Counted from the first letter of the stretch, positions 1 to 9,053 are shown. The stretch is 64,000 nucleotides of DNA from a virus (IMGVR_UViG_3300001683_000022:1-64000); one strand, 5' to 3'. Notes: generated from the letters alone by a model not told the origin. Made by a program: numbers and translations.

Positions 1-2164
1 TAGTACGGTTTGGAACGCAGGGAATGATGGTTCAGGTTCAGGATTAGATGCTGATAAGTTAGATGGCAAACATGCATCATCATTTGCTCTTGCCCATTCA
101 CATCCTTACCTACCACTTAGTGGCGGTACTATGACCGGTGACATTACTATGGGTTCTGGTGACAATATTCATAGGAGTACACATAGTTCTGGTCATTTAG
201 TCGGTTCTTACAATAGTGTTGGAGACAATTCTGGTCGGACAAATCCAATATACACCATCGGTAGTAACTACCAACCGTCAGACACATCTCTTAGTAATAT
301 GTACGGTATTGGTTATGGACATCCAAACTTTGGTGGGACAATAAACACAGTATTAGACGGTTGGGGGTTATATGTTGCGGCTGATGGTGATGCTAGAATA
401 GGTCTTGATGGTTCTAATGGTAAGATAATTGCAACTGGTGCTATTAGGTCTAATCATTCGTTTATAGTTGATAGTACTACTGTTATTGAAACCGATGCGA
501 AGATTGATGCTAACAAGATTAAGAATGTACCCGCATCATGGTTAATTGGTGATACAAATACTCATAGATCAATAAGTGATTCAGTATCTTCAACTAGTAC
601 AACAGTATCAGCATCATCAAAAGCAGTTAAGACTGCTCATGATATGGGGAATCATTCACATCCATACCTACCTTCAGCTGGCGGTACTATAACTGGTTCT
701 CTACATCTAGACAATAACGCGGGACTAACATCTACAACTTCTGGTGAAACTCTTCGGGTATTATTTCCCGGTGGTGGTGCTATGAAAAATGTAGGTTCTT
801 CACAGACAGGGTCTATTAAAATTACCCTACCTGTTGGTATGACTAATGGCATGTTGACATGTAAGGTGTCGGTGTATGAATATACGACTAATGAATCATT
901 TGAAGTAGTTTTTGGTGGGTATAATTATCCTGGTGGTAATACTTGGGCGCACAACGCATTTGGTTACATTGTTGGTTCCCCTTTAGCAACTCAAGATTAC
1001 GCAATTAGATTTGGTTATGATAGTAATTCTAAGGCATGTGTATACATAGGAGAGACTAACACTACTTGGTCGTACCCACAGGTAAGTGTCACTGAATTAG
1101 AAGTAGGTTATGTAGGATACACTAAGGATCTTTGGGATAATAATTGGGATGTTTCAATTGCAACTACTCATGAGAATATTACTAAGACTATTTCGGCAGC
1201 TAATACTAGAGTAGGGTCTAAGATAGCTGGTAACACTGTTTGGCACTCAGGCAACGATGGTTCAGGTTCAGGATTGGATGCTGATAAGTTAGATGGTATT
1301 AACAGTTCCTCATTTCTAAGAAGTGATACCGATGACACAATGAGTCATAGGATACAGTTTCAGGCATGTAGTTCTAATAATTGGGACACTATAGCCACAA
1401 CTTCAGGTTCTCAAGGTGCATTTGAAGTATATAATGATGGGTCAGGTAATGATGCCTTCATGTGCTTCCATACAGGAGGGGATTACGCAACGTATTTTGG
1501 ACTAGACGCAGATACAAATGATCTTGCCGTTGGTGGTTGGTCTATGGGAGCAACTAAGAATAAGGTATTTCATGCCGGCAACCATCAAAGTGGTGCAAGA
1601 TCAATAGTAACATTTACATCTTCAGGAACATGGACAAAACCATCATGGTGTTCCAAAGTTAGAGTGCAAGTTGTTGGTGGTGGTGGTGGTGGATGTGGTT
1701 ACAATGAATCCGGTGGTGGTGGTGGATATTCTGAGGAGATTATAAAAAATCCATCTTCGAGTGTTTCAGTAACAGTCGGGGGTGCAGGAACTTCATTACA
1801 ATACTATGGTGCAGCTGGTGACGGGGGAACTTCATCATTTGGAACATATTGCAGTTCCACAGGAGGGTATGGAGCCAATAGAAATGCCGGTCATTCGGGT
1901 GGACAAGGAGGTATTGGATCAGGTGGTCAGGTCGGATTCAGGGGTGGTGGTGGAACCGGACATACTAACTCTAATGCATCTGGATCACCTGCTAAAGGTG
2001 GTGGTTCTTATTTTGGTGGTGGTGCTGGTGATAATAGGGGAGCAAGCAACGCAAAAGTTAGTCATGGTTCGCCAGGTACAGGTGGGCCAGGATCGCGTGG
2101 AGATACTGGTTGGAGAGGTGCTGCAGGAGAAATTGGTGCAGTTGTTATATATCAATACGAATAA
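1..2164 (+). CDS. Tail fibre, C-terminal part (5' end outside window)
   Basis: The frame is open from base 2, so the gene starts before the window. The visible part is a tail-fibre shaft and tip. Fibre modules recur: a segment reading GSGSGLDADKLDG occurs at bases 44-67 and again at 1264-1293, and HSHPYLPLSGGTMTG-type units occur near bases 96-140 and 655-697. From about base 1670 to the stop the protein is extremely glycine-rich (runs of 5-6 Gly), like the Gly-rich adhesin tips of phage fibres that contact the host receptor. It probably belongs to the same fibre gene, or the same fibre region, as the one truncated at the right end of the window. The tip is the likely host-range determinant; this is an inference. 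Confidence 0.85.
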   Translation, partial: STVWNAGNDGSGSGLDADKLDGKHASSFALAHSHPYLPLSGGTMTGDITMGSGDNIHRSTHSSGHLVGSYNSVGDNSGRTNPIYTIGSNYQPSDTSLSNMYGIGYGHPNFGGTINTVLDGWGLYVAADGDARIGLDGSNGKIIATGAIRSNHSFIVDSTTVIETDAKIDANKIKNVPASWLIGDTNTHRSISDSVSSTSTTVSASSKAVKTAHDMGNHSHPYLPSAGGTITGSLHLDNNAGLTSTTSGETLRVLFPGGGAMKNVGSSQTGSIKITLPVGMTNGMLTCKVSVYEYTTNESFEVVFGGYNYPGGNTWAHNAFGYIVGSPLATQDYAIRFGYDSNSKACVYIGETNTTWSYPQVSVTELEVGYVGYTKDLWDNNWDVSIATTHENITKTISAANTRVGSKIAGNTVWHSGNDGSGSGLDADKLDGINSSSFLRSDTDDTMSHRIQFQACSSNNWDTIATTSGSQGAFEVYNDGSGNDAFMCFHTGGDYATYFGLDADTNDLAVGGWSMGATKNKVFHAGNHQSGARSIVTFTSSGTWTKPSWCSKVRVQVVGGGGGGCGYNESGGGGGYSEEIIKNPSSSVSVTVGGAGTSLQYYGAAGDGGTSSFGTYCSSTGGYGANRNAGHSGGQGGIGSGGQVGFRGGGGTGHTNSNASGSPAKGGGSYFGGGAGDNRGASNAKVSHGSPGTGGPGSRGDTGWRGAAGEIGAVVIYQYE

Positions 2165-2182
2165 AGTTTAGGGAAATATAAC

Positions 2183-3712
2183 ATGAAAATTGTTATTGTA
2201 GGTGGAGGATCTTCTGGTTGGATGACTGCAGCAGCGATTGCTTATAAACATCCAACCATAGATTTGACACTTATCGAAAGTGAAGAACTTGGAACTATTG
2301 GTGTAGGGGAATCAACACTTGGTCATATTAATCGTTTTTTTCATCTATTAGATTTGAAAGATACTGATTGGATGGCTGAGTGTGATGCAACATATAAAGT
2401 AAGTATTAAGTTTGAAGATTTTTGGAAAAAGGGGGAAGCGTTTCAATACCCTTTTGGTAAAATTACCACACCATGTGGTAAAGAGGCACAAGACTTCTTT
2501 GTTAGTCGTGCTATGTTTCCTGATGAATTGAAGACAACAGACTTTGCAAAGATTTTTTCTTTAAATACTCACTTAGCAGACTCTAATACAATACCGCCAG
2601 ATAATATACCAAATCAAGGGTTTTACAAAGACCATATGGCATATCATATGGATGCGATTAAACTTGCAAAATATTTAAAGAATAGATACTGTCAAAACAT
2701 TACACATATCCTAGATACGGTAGAGAATGTTGATACTGATTATATCGGGGTTTGTGGGCTTGATCTAAAGCAAGGAGATAGGATAGAAGGCGATTTGTAT
2801 ATAGATTGTTCTGGGTTTGCATCAATTCTTTTAGACAAAGCATTGAAGGTGAAACATCATTCATTCCCGTATCTTCTAACAGATTCTGCAGTGGCTGCTC
2901 GTATACCACGCAAAGATAAAACCAATATTAATAACTATACTAACTGTAAGGGTTTAAGTTCTGGATGGGTGTGGGATATACCTCTGTGGAATAGATCTGG
3001 AAAGGGGTATGTCTATAGTTCAAAGTTTCAAACATCAGAAGATGCTGAAGCAGAATTTAGAAAAGAAACAGAGTGGGATGGTGAGATTAATCATATTAAG
3101 TTCAGACAAGGTTATCATGAAAAGGCGTGGTATAAGAACGTAGTAGGAATTGGTTTATCATATGCATTTATTGAACCATTAGAATCATCTGGATTAATGA
3201 CCACACATGAGAACATTATTGAATTATGTGGGGTACTGAAACGTGCAAAGGGTAACATAACCTCAATTGATAAACATATGTATAATACGGTTGTCGGGAA
3301 TTTAACACAAAAATTTTCTGGGTTCGTGGCCTTACATTATGGTCTAAGTCGAAGAAATGATACCCCATTTTGGAAATATGTCACACAAGAAATAGAATAT
3401 GATGTCGAGGATGTATCTATTGTTCGTGAGGATAATACTACACGCGAACTTTCATATATGTACGGTAATCAATATTATAATGCAGAACATGATGGTCTAC
3501 TTTACATTGCAGCCGGTACCGATTTCAATATTATTAATAGTGAACAGATTTACTGGTTAAACCATCAAGGGCATTATACTGATGATACCCAACGATCTAC
3601 AATTAAAAATTTGAAAGAAATAATTTCAAACAGAAAAGATATGGTAAAGACATTGCCATCACACTTCAAATACCTTTGCACAGAAATTTATAGGGCAAAA
3701 AGAGATGACTAA
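2183..3712 (+). CDS. Flavin-dependent tryptophan-halogenase-like protein
   Basis: The 509-residue product belongs to the FADH2-dependent halogenase family, which uses flavin hydroperoxide and halide to halogenate aromatic substrates. Visible hallmarks are the N-terminal dinucleotide-binding loop GGGSSGW (residues 7-13), Lys72 in the segment that holds the family catalytic Lys (Lys79 of PrnA), the signature GWVWDIP at 261-267, and EPLESSG with Glu334-Ser335 at the position of PrnA Glu346-Ser347. Length is normal. It lies 18 bp after the fibre gene and overlaps the next gene by 8 bp, so it is expressed with the late tail/lysis genes. Related halogenases are known from cyanophages, for example VirX1 of Syn10. 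The substrate cannot be read from the sequence. Confidence 0.9.
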   Translation: MKIVIVGGGSSGWMTAAAIAYKHPTIDLTLIESEELGTIGVGESTLGHINRFFHLLDLKDTDWMAECDATYKVSIKFEDFWKKGEAFQYPFGKITTPCGKEAQDFFVSRAMFPDELKTTDFAKIFSLNTHLADSNTIPPDNIPNQGFYKDHMAYHMDAIKLAKYLKNRYCQNITHILDTVENVDTDYIGVCGLDLKQGDRIEGDLYIDCSGFASILLDKALKVKHHSFPYLLTDSAVAARIPRKDKTNINNYTNCKGLSSGWVWDIPLWNRSGKGYVYSSKFQTSEDAEAEFRKETEWDGEINHIKFRQGYHEKAWYKNVVGIGLSYAFIEPLESSGLMTTHENIIELCGVLKRAKGNITSIDKHMYNTVVGNLTQKFSGFVALHYGLSRRNDTPFWKYVTQEIEYDVEDVSIVREDNTTRELSYMYGNQYYNAEHDGLLYIAAGTDFNIINSEQIYWLNHQGHYTDDTQRSTIKNLKEIISNRKDMVKTLPSHFKYLCTEIYRAKRDD

Positions 3713-4115
3713 AAGAATACTAACCAACATAAACGAACCTACTAGGGTTTTAGAAGTAGTAGAGTTAGGTAACGAGTTTGATGTTCATTCCGATTTTGAA
3801 TGGAAAACTTGTGAGGATGATAATGTTACATCTGAATATAGTTGGGAAATTATTAATGGTGATTTAGTAGTTAATAAAGAAAATGTAACAGATAACCAAG
3901 ATTTTATTAATAATGGATATAAATTTGCCCGAATGATTGCTTACGGTGATATTGGGGATCAGTTAGATATGATATACAAGGAAATCAAAGAAACTGGTTC
4001 AATTTCAATTGATGGAGAGTGGGCTACACGTATTAAACTGACTAAGGAAAAACTTCCTAAAAATGACGCGTCTGCAGTATTACGGTATTATGACGATGTT
4101 GCGGATGAAGGTTGA
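3705..4115 (+). CDS. Small tail-associated phage protein
   Basis: The 136-residue protein is acidic and its ATG overlaps the halogenase stop by 8 bp, suggesting translational coupling. The C-terminal half contains a segment reading IGDQLDMIYKEI. This type of motif is common in small phage proteins encoded beside tail fibres and often annotated as fibre-associated or hypothetical. No enzymatic motif is visible. A role in fibre assembly is possible from position only. Confidence 0.75.
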   Translation: MTKRILTNINEPTRVLEVVELGNEFDVHSDFEWKTCEDDNVTSEYSWEIINGDLVVNKENVTDNQDFINNGYKFARMIAYGDIGDQLDMIYKEIKETGSISIDGEWATRIKLTKEKLPKNDASAVLRYYDDVADEG

Positions 4116-4728
4116 TATATCCACTGAATATGGTATTCCGATTTATAAAGTTAATATTGGTATTAATACCCATTTAATTCATCATGTTGAAGAATACTTC
4201 TCTAGAGAAGGGGCGATGCATCATTTGGAGAGGGGTGGTTTGAGTACGCGCACCTTTGATGGTGGGATGCACTTACACAATATTGAAGAATTTAAAGATT
4301 TATCTGCAGATATTATTAAACATGCAGATGTGTATTGGGGTGGATATGGACTAGACAGGTATTATGAACCATATATTAAACAGTCATGGTCTAACAGACA
4401 TTACAGGGGTAATGAAACACTATCACATATTCATTCAGGTTCCCCTATTGTTGCAACTTACTATATGCAAGCTCCTGAAGATAGTGGTAGGATTTACTTC
4501 GAGAACCCATTAGAGTATCACCAATGTCATGAGCCTAGATCCAATGACAATAGACGTTATATTGACATTGAAGACGGTACTTTATTGATTTTTCCTGGGT
4601 TCTTAAAACATGGAACCGAAGCATCACAAACAGATCTTCCACGAACTGTTCTTTCAATTAACTTTGGTTATGAAAATAGAAAGCCAGTAATTACTTATCA
4701 GAGAAAACAAAATGAAAATATCAATTAA
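4105..4728 (+). CDS. Putative 2OG-Fe(II) oxygenase
   Basis: The product resembles the phage-rich 2OG-Fe(II) oxygenase family with an H-x-H iron site (TIGR02466/PF13759 type). Counting from the ATG at 4105, His108 and His110 sit in LSHIHSGSP, followed by a YYMQAPEDSG strand, then His169 in FPGFLKHG as third iron ligand and Arg180 as the likely 2-oxoglutarate anchor. Upstream in-frame ATGs at 4063 and 4090 are also possible; 4105 was chosen because it minimises overlap with the preceding gene, but no start has a good ribosome site. It ends 17 bp inside the next gene. Together with the halogenase it forms a pair of oxidative tailoring enzymes beside the tail fibres; the target is unknown. Confidence 0.8.
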   Translation: MKVDISTEYGIPIYKVNIGINTHLIHHVEEYFSREGAMHHLERGGLSTRTFDGGMHLHNIEEFKDLSADIIKHADVYWGGYGLDRYYEPYIKQSWSNRHYRGNETLSHIHSGSPIVATYYMQAPEDSGRIYFENPLEYHQCHEPRSNDNRRYIDIEDGTLLIFPGFLKHGTEASQTDLPRTVLSINFGYENRKPVITYQRKQNENIN

Positions 4729-4993
4729 CACCCTAGAACGTAACTTAGCAGACAACACTGTGCTGACGGCTCATTGGAATGCTGTCATTGATGATGGTGA
4801 CTATAGTGCATCAGCATATGGTTCACAGAGTTTCACCCGTTCTGAAGAGTCCCCTGAGTTTATCCCCTTTGACGATCTGACTGAAGAAGTTGTAATCGGG
4901 TGGTTAGATTTAGGTGAATCATTAGAAACTAATCTTCTTGCTCAGATCGCTGAGCAGAGAACCCCAACCACTGCACAGTCTGTGCCTTGGTAA
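4712..4993 (+). CDS. Small conserved phage protein (hypothetical)
   Basis: A 93-residue protein with a pattern that I recognise from many marine podo- and myoviruses: a strand-rich start, then ASAYGSQSF and an EFIPFDDLTEEVVIGWLD stretch. Function is not known. It overlaps the oxygenase gene by 17 bp, so it belongs to the same transcript as the accessory enzymes and fibres. Confidence 0.75.
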   Translation: MKISINTLERNLADNTVLTAHWNAVIDDGDYSASAYGSQSFTRSEESPEFIPFDDLTEEVVIGWLDLGESLETNLLAQIAEQRTPTTAQSVPW

Positions 4994-5018
4994 TTTAACC
5001 GCAACATAGGAAACTATT

Positions 5019-5222
5019 ATGAGCGAAAACAAAAAAGAAACGCCCATCACTATAGACGATAAAGAATACATTCTGGAAGACATGACTGACCAGTGTAGAA
5101 CATTAGTCAATCATTGTGCTGATCTGGAACGTAAGATTTCATCGTCACAGTTTAATTTGGAACAACTTCAGTTCGGTAGACAGGCGTTTATCACTGAACT
5201 TAAAGATCAACTAGGGATGTAG
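5019..5222 (+). CDS. Small coiled-coil phage protein (DUF6447-like)
   Basis: A 67-residue protein with ITIDDKEY at the start, then MTDQCRTLVNHCADL and a helical C-terminal half rich in Q/L/E. The pattern resembles DUF6447 proteins found beside fibre and lysis genes of phages; the family name is from memory. The ATG is preceded by a plausible ribosome site (TAGGAAAC). Function unknown. Confidence 0.65.
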   Translation: MSENKKETPITIDDKEYILEDMTDQCRTLVNHCADLERKISSSQFNLEQLQFGRQAFITELKDQLGM

Positions 5223-5226
5223 AACA

Positions 5227-5439
5227 ATGAATGAGCGCGACTGTGCAGTAATAGAGGCTAGGATTTTTCACCACGAAAAACAATTAACGGACATAATTAA
5301 GTCAATGAATGAAATGAAGGAAGACATTGCACATATTCAAGCATCAATCTCCCAAATACGGAGTATGGCATATGGTGCTATAGCTTTTTATGCTATCAGT
5401 AATATTGGGTTGCTTGAAGCATTAAACCTAGTATCATGA
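5227..5439 (+). CDS. Coiled-coil protein with C-terminal membrane segment (holin-like)
   Basis: This 70-residue protein has an N-terminal amphipathic coiled coil (about residues 8-45) followed by one hydrophobic helix (about 48-66). This is the layout of XhlA-type haemolysin/holin-associated proteins. It lies just upstream of the lipase, lipoprotein and lysozyme genes, so a role in lysis is a reasonable inference, but no holin has been shown. Its stop overlaps the next small gene by 4 bp (ATGA). Confidence 0.65.
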   Translation: MNERDCAVIEARIFHHEKQLTDIIKSMNEMKEDIAHIQASISQIRSMAYGAIAFYAISNIGLLEALNLVS

Positions 5440-5594
5440 TGCCATATTATTTCAAAGCCGATGACGACACATTTATTACTAAATCATTTGCATCAGATGA
5501 AGATGCTAATAATTACGGTCGTGCTACTCATAGAACAGTTATGTCAGAAATAGATATTAAAGAATACAGCGAGCTAAAAGAGGACTATGAATAG
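5436..5594 (+). CDS. Small acidic hypothetical protein (52 aa)
   Basis: The frame starts at ATGATG, overlapping the preceding stop in an ATGA junction, and ends 8 bp inside the lipase gene. The product begins MMPYYFKADDDTF and has an acidic C terminus. The tight coupling on both sides supports a real gene. Function unknown. Confidence 0.6.
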   Translation: MMPYYFKADDDTFITKSFASDEDANNYGRATHRTVMSEIDIKEYSELKEDYE

Positions 5595-6279
5595 AGCGCA
5601 TCAAATGGCAACATTAAGCGAATACGCTTATCTTATGCCTCAGAAATTTATCCAAACTTGTAAAGCGTTTACACCTAGCTTTCATAGTGCAAAAGGCACC
5701 CAGTGTTATACGTTATGGGATGATAACACGTTGATCTTCGCCTTCAGGGGAACTGAGCTAAAACTAGATGATATTAAAACTGACCTTGATTTTCTAAAGG
5801 AAGAGACATCACATGGTAAAGTACATTCTGGGTTTCTGAGCGCATATGAAGATATTAAATCTAAAATTAAAACTGATTATGATATGCTCTCCAGCGGAAG
5901 GAATGTATATTTCACAGGGCATAGTTTAGGAGCTGCCCTCAGTACGTTAGCAATTGACGATATTGGTAAAGCTGAAGATTCTTTATATACGTTTGGCTCA
6001 CCAAGAGTAGGATGTTCTAACTTTGTTAAGCAGTTTAATAGTAGATTTAAAAACACTTACAGATATCGTAACGAAAATGATATTGTTACTAGAGAGCCTA
6101 TGGCTTTACTTGGTTATCGCCATGTGGGTGATTGCTATTATTATGATGGTGCAGGTGAATTAACAATCAATCCTTCATGGTGGAAACGATTTAAAGAATA
6201 TAGCAAAGGTATATTGAAAGATAAACTTGATATGTTCAAAGATCATTCAGTATCAAATTATGTAGGACTATCAAAATGA
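5587..6279 (+). CDS. Class 3 (alpha/beta-hydrolase) lipase
   Basis: The 230-residue protein is a Lipase_3-type hydrolase. The nucleophile elbow TGHSLGAALS carries Ser113, followed by Asp165 in NENDIVTREP and His179 in YRHVGD, in the canonical Ser-Asp-His order and spacing. The upstream FAFRGTEL segment supplies the typical oxyanion strand. There is no signal peptide. It overlaps its neighbours by a few bases within the lysis cassette (membrane coiled coil, lipase, lipoprotein, lysozyme). This suggests late expression and a possible job on the host outer or inner membrane lipids during lysis; release of virions or fatty-acid supply are alternatives. Confidence 0.85.
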   Translation: MNRAHQMATLSEYAYLMPQKFIQTCKAFTPSFHSAKGTQCYTLWDDNTLIFAFRGTELKLDDIKTDLDFLKEETSHGKVHSGFLSAYEDIKSKIKTDYDMLSSGRNVYFTGHSLGAALSTLAIDDIGKAEDSLYTFGSPRVGCSNFVKQFNSRFKNTYRYRNENDIVTREPMALLGYRHVGDCYYYDGAGELTINPSWWKRFKEYSKGILKDKLDMFKDHSVSNYVGLSK

Positions 6280-6458
6280 AATATATCTTAATGCTACCCT
6301 TGTTTCTGTCGGGATGTACTGGCACAGTAATGATTGGTCATGCGGCTAATTACGCTGTTTCAGAATATTGTGAAATTCCTGTTTTTGCTAGAAAATTGGT
6401 AAGAACAGAACTAGCCGAAACATTAGCCCCCCACTCTATAGAGATTCATTGTGATTGA
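6276..6458 (+). CDS. Small lysis-associated lipoprotein
   Basis: The 60-residue product starts with a short lipoprotein signal MKYILMLPLFLSGC, giving lipobox LSGC with Cys14 as lipidation site. The mature part has two further Cys and a helical VSEYCEIPVFARKLVRTEL segment typical of small lipoproteins found in phage lysis cassettes. It overlaps the lipase by 4 bp and the lysozyme by 8 bp. A spanin-like role is possible from position and lipobox, but the sequence alone does not prove it. Confidence 0.7.
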   Translation: MKYILMLPLFLSGCTGTVMIGHAANYAVSEYCEIPVFARKLVRTELAETLAPHSIEIHCD

Positions 6459-6882
6459 TAAAACTGTCGAAGATTATATAAAATTTAATGAAGGGTTAAG
6501 ATTAAAACCTTACAAATGTAGTGCTGGAAAACTCACACTGGGATACGGTAGAAATATTGAAGACAATGGCATATCTTTAATTGAAGCAGAATTTCTTTTG
6601 AGTTCTGATATTAGATCAGTCACTAAAGGGATTAGGCAATTATTGCCTGACTTTGATTCCCTGGAATTACCCCAAAAAACAGCATTAATTGATATGGGTT
6701 TTAACCTGGGTATACCTCGTCTAGGTAAATTCAAAAAAATGCTCATGGCTATTAATGTTAGAGACTTTAAAAAAGCTGCAGAGGAAATGTTAGATAGTAG
6801 GTATGCAAGACAATTACCTACTCGATCCAATAAAAATGCTCTGTTAATTCAGAGTACCGAAAATAGTAAAGAAGGTATTTAA
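6451..6882 (+). CDS. Phage lysozyme (GH24 endolysin)
   Basis: This 143-residue endolysin cleaves peptidoglycan. The GH24 catalytic pattern is intact as Glu14-8-Cys23-5-Thr29 (FNEGLRLKPYKCSAGKLTLGYGR), the Glu-Cys/Asp-Thr layout of P22/T4-type lysozymes, followed by the GYGR turn. It corresponds in position and fold to N4 gp61. The start is a GTG that overlaps the lipoprotein gene by 8 bp. No signal-arrest helix is visible, so it probably needs a holin. Slightly short for the family, but complete. Confidence 0.9.
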   Translation: MIDKTVEDYIKFNEGLRLKPYKCSAGKLTLGYGRNIEDNGISLIEAEFLLSSDIRSVTKGIRQLLPDFDSLELPQKTALIDMGFNLGIPRLGKFKKMLMAINVRDFKKAAEEMLDSRYARQLPTRSNKNALLIQSTENSKEGI

Positions 6883-6884
6883 TA

Positions 6885-9053
6885 ATGATTACAGATCCTG
6901 AAAATATTGATTTAGATTCTGAAGAATCTCAATTTACAGATTGGGCTAATGAACCAAAGATATCTGAATTAAAACAGGATCTATCTTCTGCACAATCAGA
7001 TCATGATACACACGTAACAAATGTAAATAGATGGTTAGATAATCTAAATGTAACAGGTACAGCCAAGGTAGATAATGGTAAGAATAACTCTAGTATTGTC
7101 CCTAAGTTAATTAGGAAACAGGCTGAGTGGAGGTATGCTGCATTATCAGAACCTTTTTTAAGTACTGATGATATCTTTAATACTAGCCCTGTTACTTACG
7201 AAGATAAAACTTCTGCTATTCAGAATGGCTTAGTTCTTAACAATCAATTCAATACTAAGATTCAAAAGACTAAGTTTATTGATGAATATGTAAGAGCTGC
7301 AGTAGACGAAGGTACTGTTATTGTTCGGGTAGGTTGGGATTCTGAAGAAGAGATTGAAGAAGTAGAAGTACCTATATTTGAGTATGTTCCTTCTGATGAT
7401 CCACAAGATGCTCAGATACAGGAACAGTTACATGGGATGATGCAACAAGATCCAGTTAAGTTTAAGTATGATGTGCCTTCTGAAGTGCAGGAGTCCCATC
7501 AAATATTTATGGAACAGGGTATTGTTACTAAGCCTATACAAGTTGGTTCAGAGATACAGGAACAAATTAAAGTAATTAAGAACTGTCCTACTGTAGAAGT
7601 ATGTAACTTTAATCATGTTATTGTTGATCCAACATGTTTAGGGGATTTGACTAAAGCAGGGTTTATTATTTATTACTTTGATACTTCCCTATCTGAATTA
7701 AAGAAGGATGGTAAGTATACTAATTTAGATAAAATTGAGGTTAGTGAGAACACTACTAGTACTTATGATACTAACTCATATATTGAGTCTTCATCATTTA
7801 CCTTTAAGGATAAACCAAGACAAAAACTTATTGCATATGAGTATTGGGGGTACTGGGATATTAATGATGATGGTATTGTTAAGCCTATTGTAGCTACTTG
7901 GGTAGGTAATACTCTTATACGTATGGAAGAGAATCCTTTCCCAGATCAAGGACTACCCTTTGTATCTGCTCAGTATCTACCTGTTAGGAAAGCTGTATAT
8001 GGTGAACCTGATGGAGAATTACTAGAAGATAATCAAAAGATTATTGGGGCTGTAACAAGAGGAATGATTGATATCATGGGTAGGTCTGCTAACGGACAGA
8101 TGGGTAGCCGTAAGGATGCCTTAGACGTTGTTAATAAGCGGAAGTTTGATTCAGGTAAAGACTATGAATTTAATGCTCAGGTAGATCCTCGTATGGCATT
8201 CCATATGCATACCTTCCCTGAGATACCACAGTCTGCTCAATATATGATTAATATGCAGAATGCTGAAGCAGAGTCCCTTACAGGGGTAAAAGCTTTCAGT
8301 AGTGGAATTAGCGGACAAGCTCTTGGAAACACCGCTACAGGCATTAGAAGTGCCTTAGACGCGACATCTAAGCGAGAGTTAGGTATACTTCGTAGACTTG
8401 CTGAAGGAATTAAGCAAATAGGCAGAAAGTTTATAAGTATGAATAGTGAGTTTCTCTCAGAAGAGGAGATTGTTAGGATTACTAATGAAGAGTTTGTAGT
8501 AGTCAAAAGAGATGATCTTGCAGGTAATATAGACATTAAATTATCTATAAGTACTGCAGAGGCAGACGAACATAAAGCCCAAGAGTTAGCTTTTATGCTC
8601 CAAACCATGGGTAATACAATGCCTCCAGAGATGGCGCAAATAGTATTAACAGACATCGCAAAATTACGTAAGATGCCTGACTTAGCAAAGCAGATAGAAA
8701 ACTATAAGCCACAACCGGATCCAATAGCACAAGAGAAAGCACAATTAGAGTTAGAACTTCTTAAGGCACAGATAGCAAATGAAAATGCTAAAGCACATGA
8801 GAATACTTTTAACGGTGAACTTGATAAAGCTAAGATCCAAACAGAATTGGCTAAGGCTAGTAATATGAATAGTGATACTGACCTTAAGAACCTTGACTTT
8901 GTTGAACAGGAGTCAGGTACTAAGCATGAGAGGGATAGAGATAGGATCCAATCTCAAGCAGATGGAAATATAGCACTTAAAGCTGTTGATAATGACTTTA
9001 AGATGCAACAAGAAATGTTTAAACAAGACAGACCAACCCCGACTAATATTTAA
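6885..9053 (+). CDS. Portal protein (N4 gp59-like)
   Basis: The 722-residue product is the head-tail portal. It has the N4-type portal signature near residues 66-130 (KLIRKQAEWRYAALSEPFLS, then LVLNNQFNT and VDEGTVIVRVGWD). The C-terminal 120 residues are a highly charged, Ala/Gln-rich helical region like the barrel/crown of podoviral portals. It begins 2 bp after the lysozyme and heads the morphogenesis module portal-scaffold-capsid, in N4 order. Confidence 0.93.
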   Translation: MITDPENIDLDSEESQFTDWANEPKISELKQDLSSAQSDHDTHVTNVNRWLDNLNVTGTAKVDNGKNNSSIVPKLIRKQAEWRYAALSEPFLSTDDIFNTSPVTYEDKTSAIQNGLVLNNQFNTKIQKTKFIDEYVRAAVDEGTVIVRVGWDSEEEIEEVEVPIFEYVPSDDPQDAQIQEQLHGMMQQDPVKFKYDVPSEVQESHQIFMEQGIVTKPIQVGSEIQEQIKVIKNCPTVEVCNFNHVIVDPTCLGDLTKAGFIIYYFDTSLSELKKDGKYTNLDKIEVSENTTSTYDTNSYIESSSFTFKDKPRQKLIAYEYWGYWDINDDGIVKPIVATWVGNTLIRMEENPFPDQGLPFVSAQYLPVRKAVYGEPDGELLEDNQKIIGAVTRGMIDIMGRSANGQMGSRKDALDVVNKRKFDSGKDYEFNAQVDPRMAFHMHTFPEIPQSAQYMINMQNAEAESLTGVKAFSSGISGQALGNTATGIRSALDATSKRELGILRRLAEGIKQIGRKFISMNSEFLSEEEIVRITNEEFVVVKRDDLAGNIDIKLSISTAEADEHKAQELAFMLQTMGNTMPPEMAQIVLTDIAKLRKMPDLAKQIENYKPQPDPIAQEKAQLELELLKAQIANENAKAHENTFNGELDKAKIQTELAKASNMNSDTDLKNLDFVEQESGTKHERDRDRIQSQADGNIALKAVDNDFKMQQEMFKQDRPTPTNI

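Noticed and set aside
1782-2171. 129-codon frame inside the fibre tip
   Set aside because: It is an alternative reading of the Gly-rich fibre DNA, giving a low-complexity Val/Leu product; the main frame is the fibre.
2183-3712. Biosynthetic gene cluster around the halogenase
   Set aside because: Neighbours are fibre and lysis genes; no NRPS/PKS, flavin reductase or transport genes are present.
4063-4104. Longer N-terminus for the 2OG oxygenase
   Set aside because: It would overlap the preceding gene by 53 bp, the upstream ATG has its nearest purine tract too far away, and the added residues do not look like the family start; kept only as an alternative.
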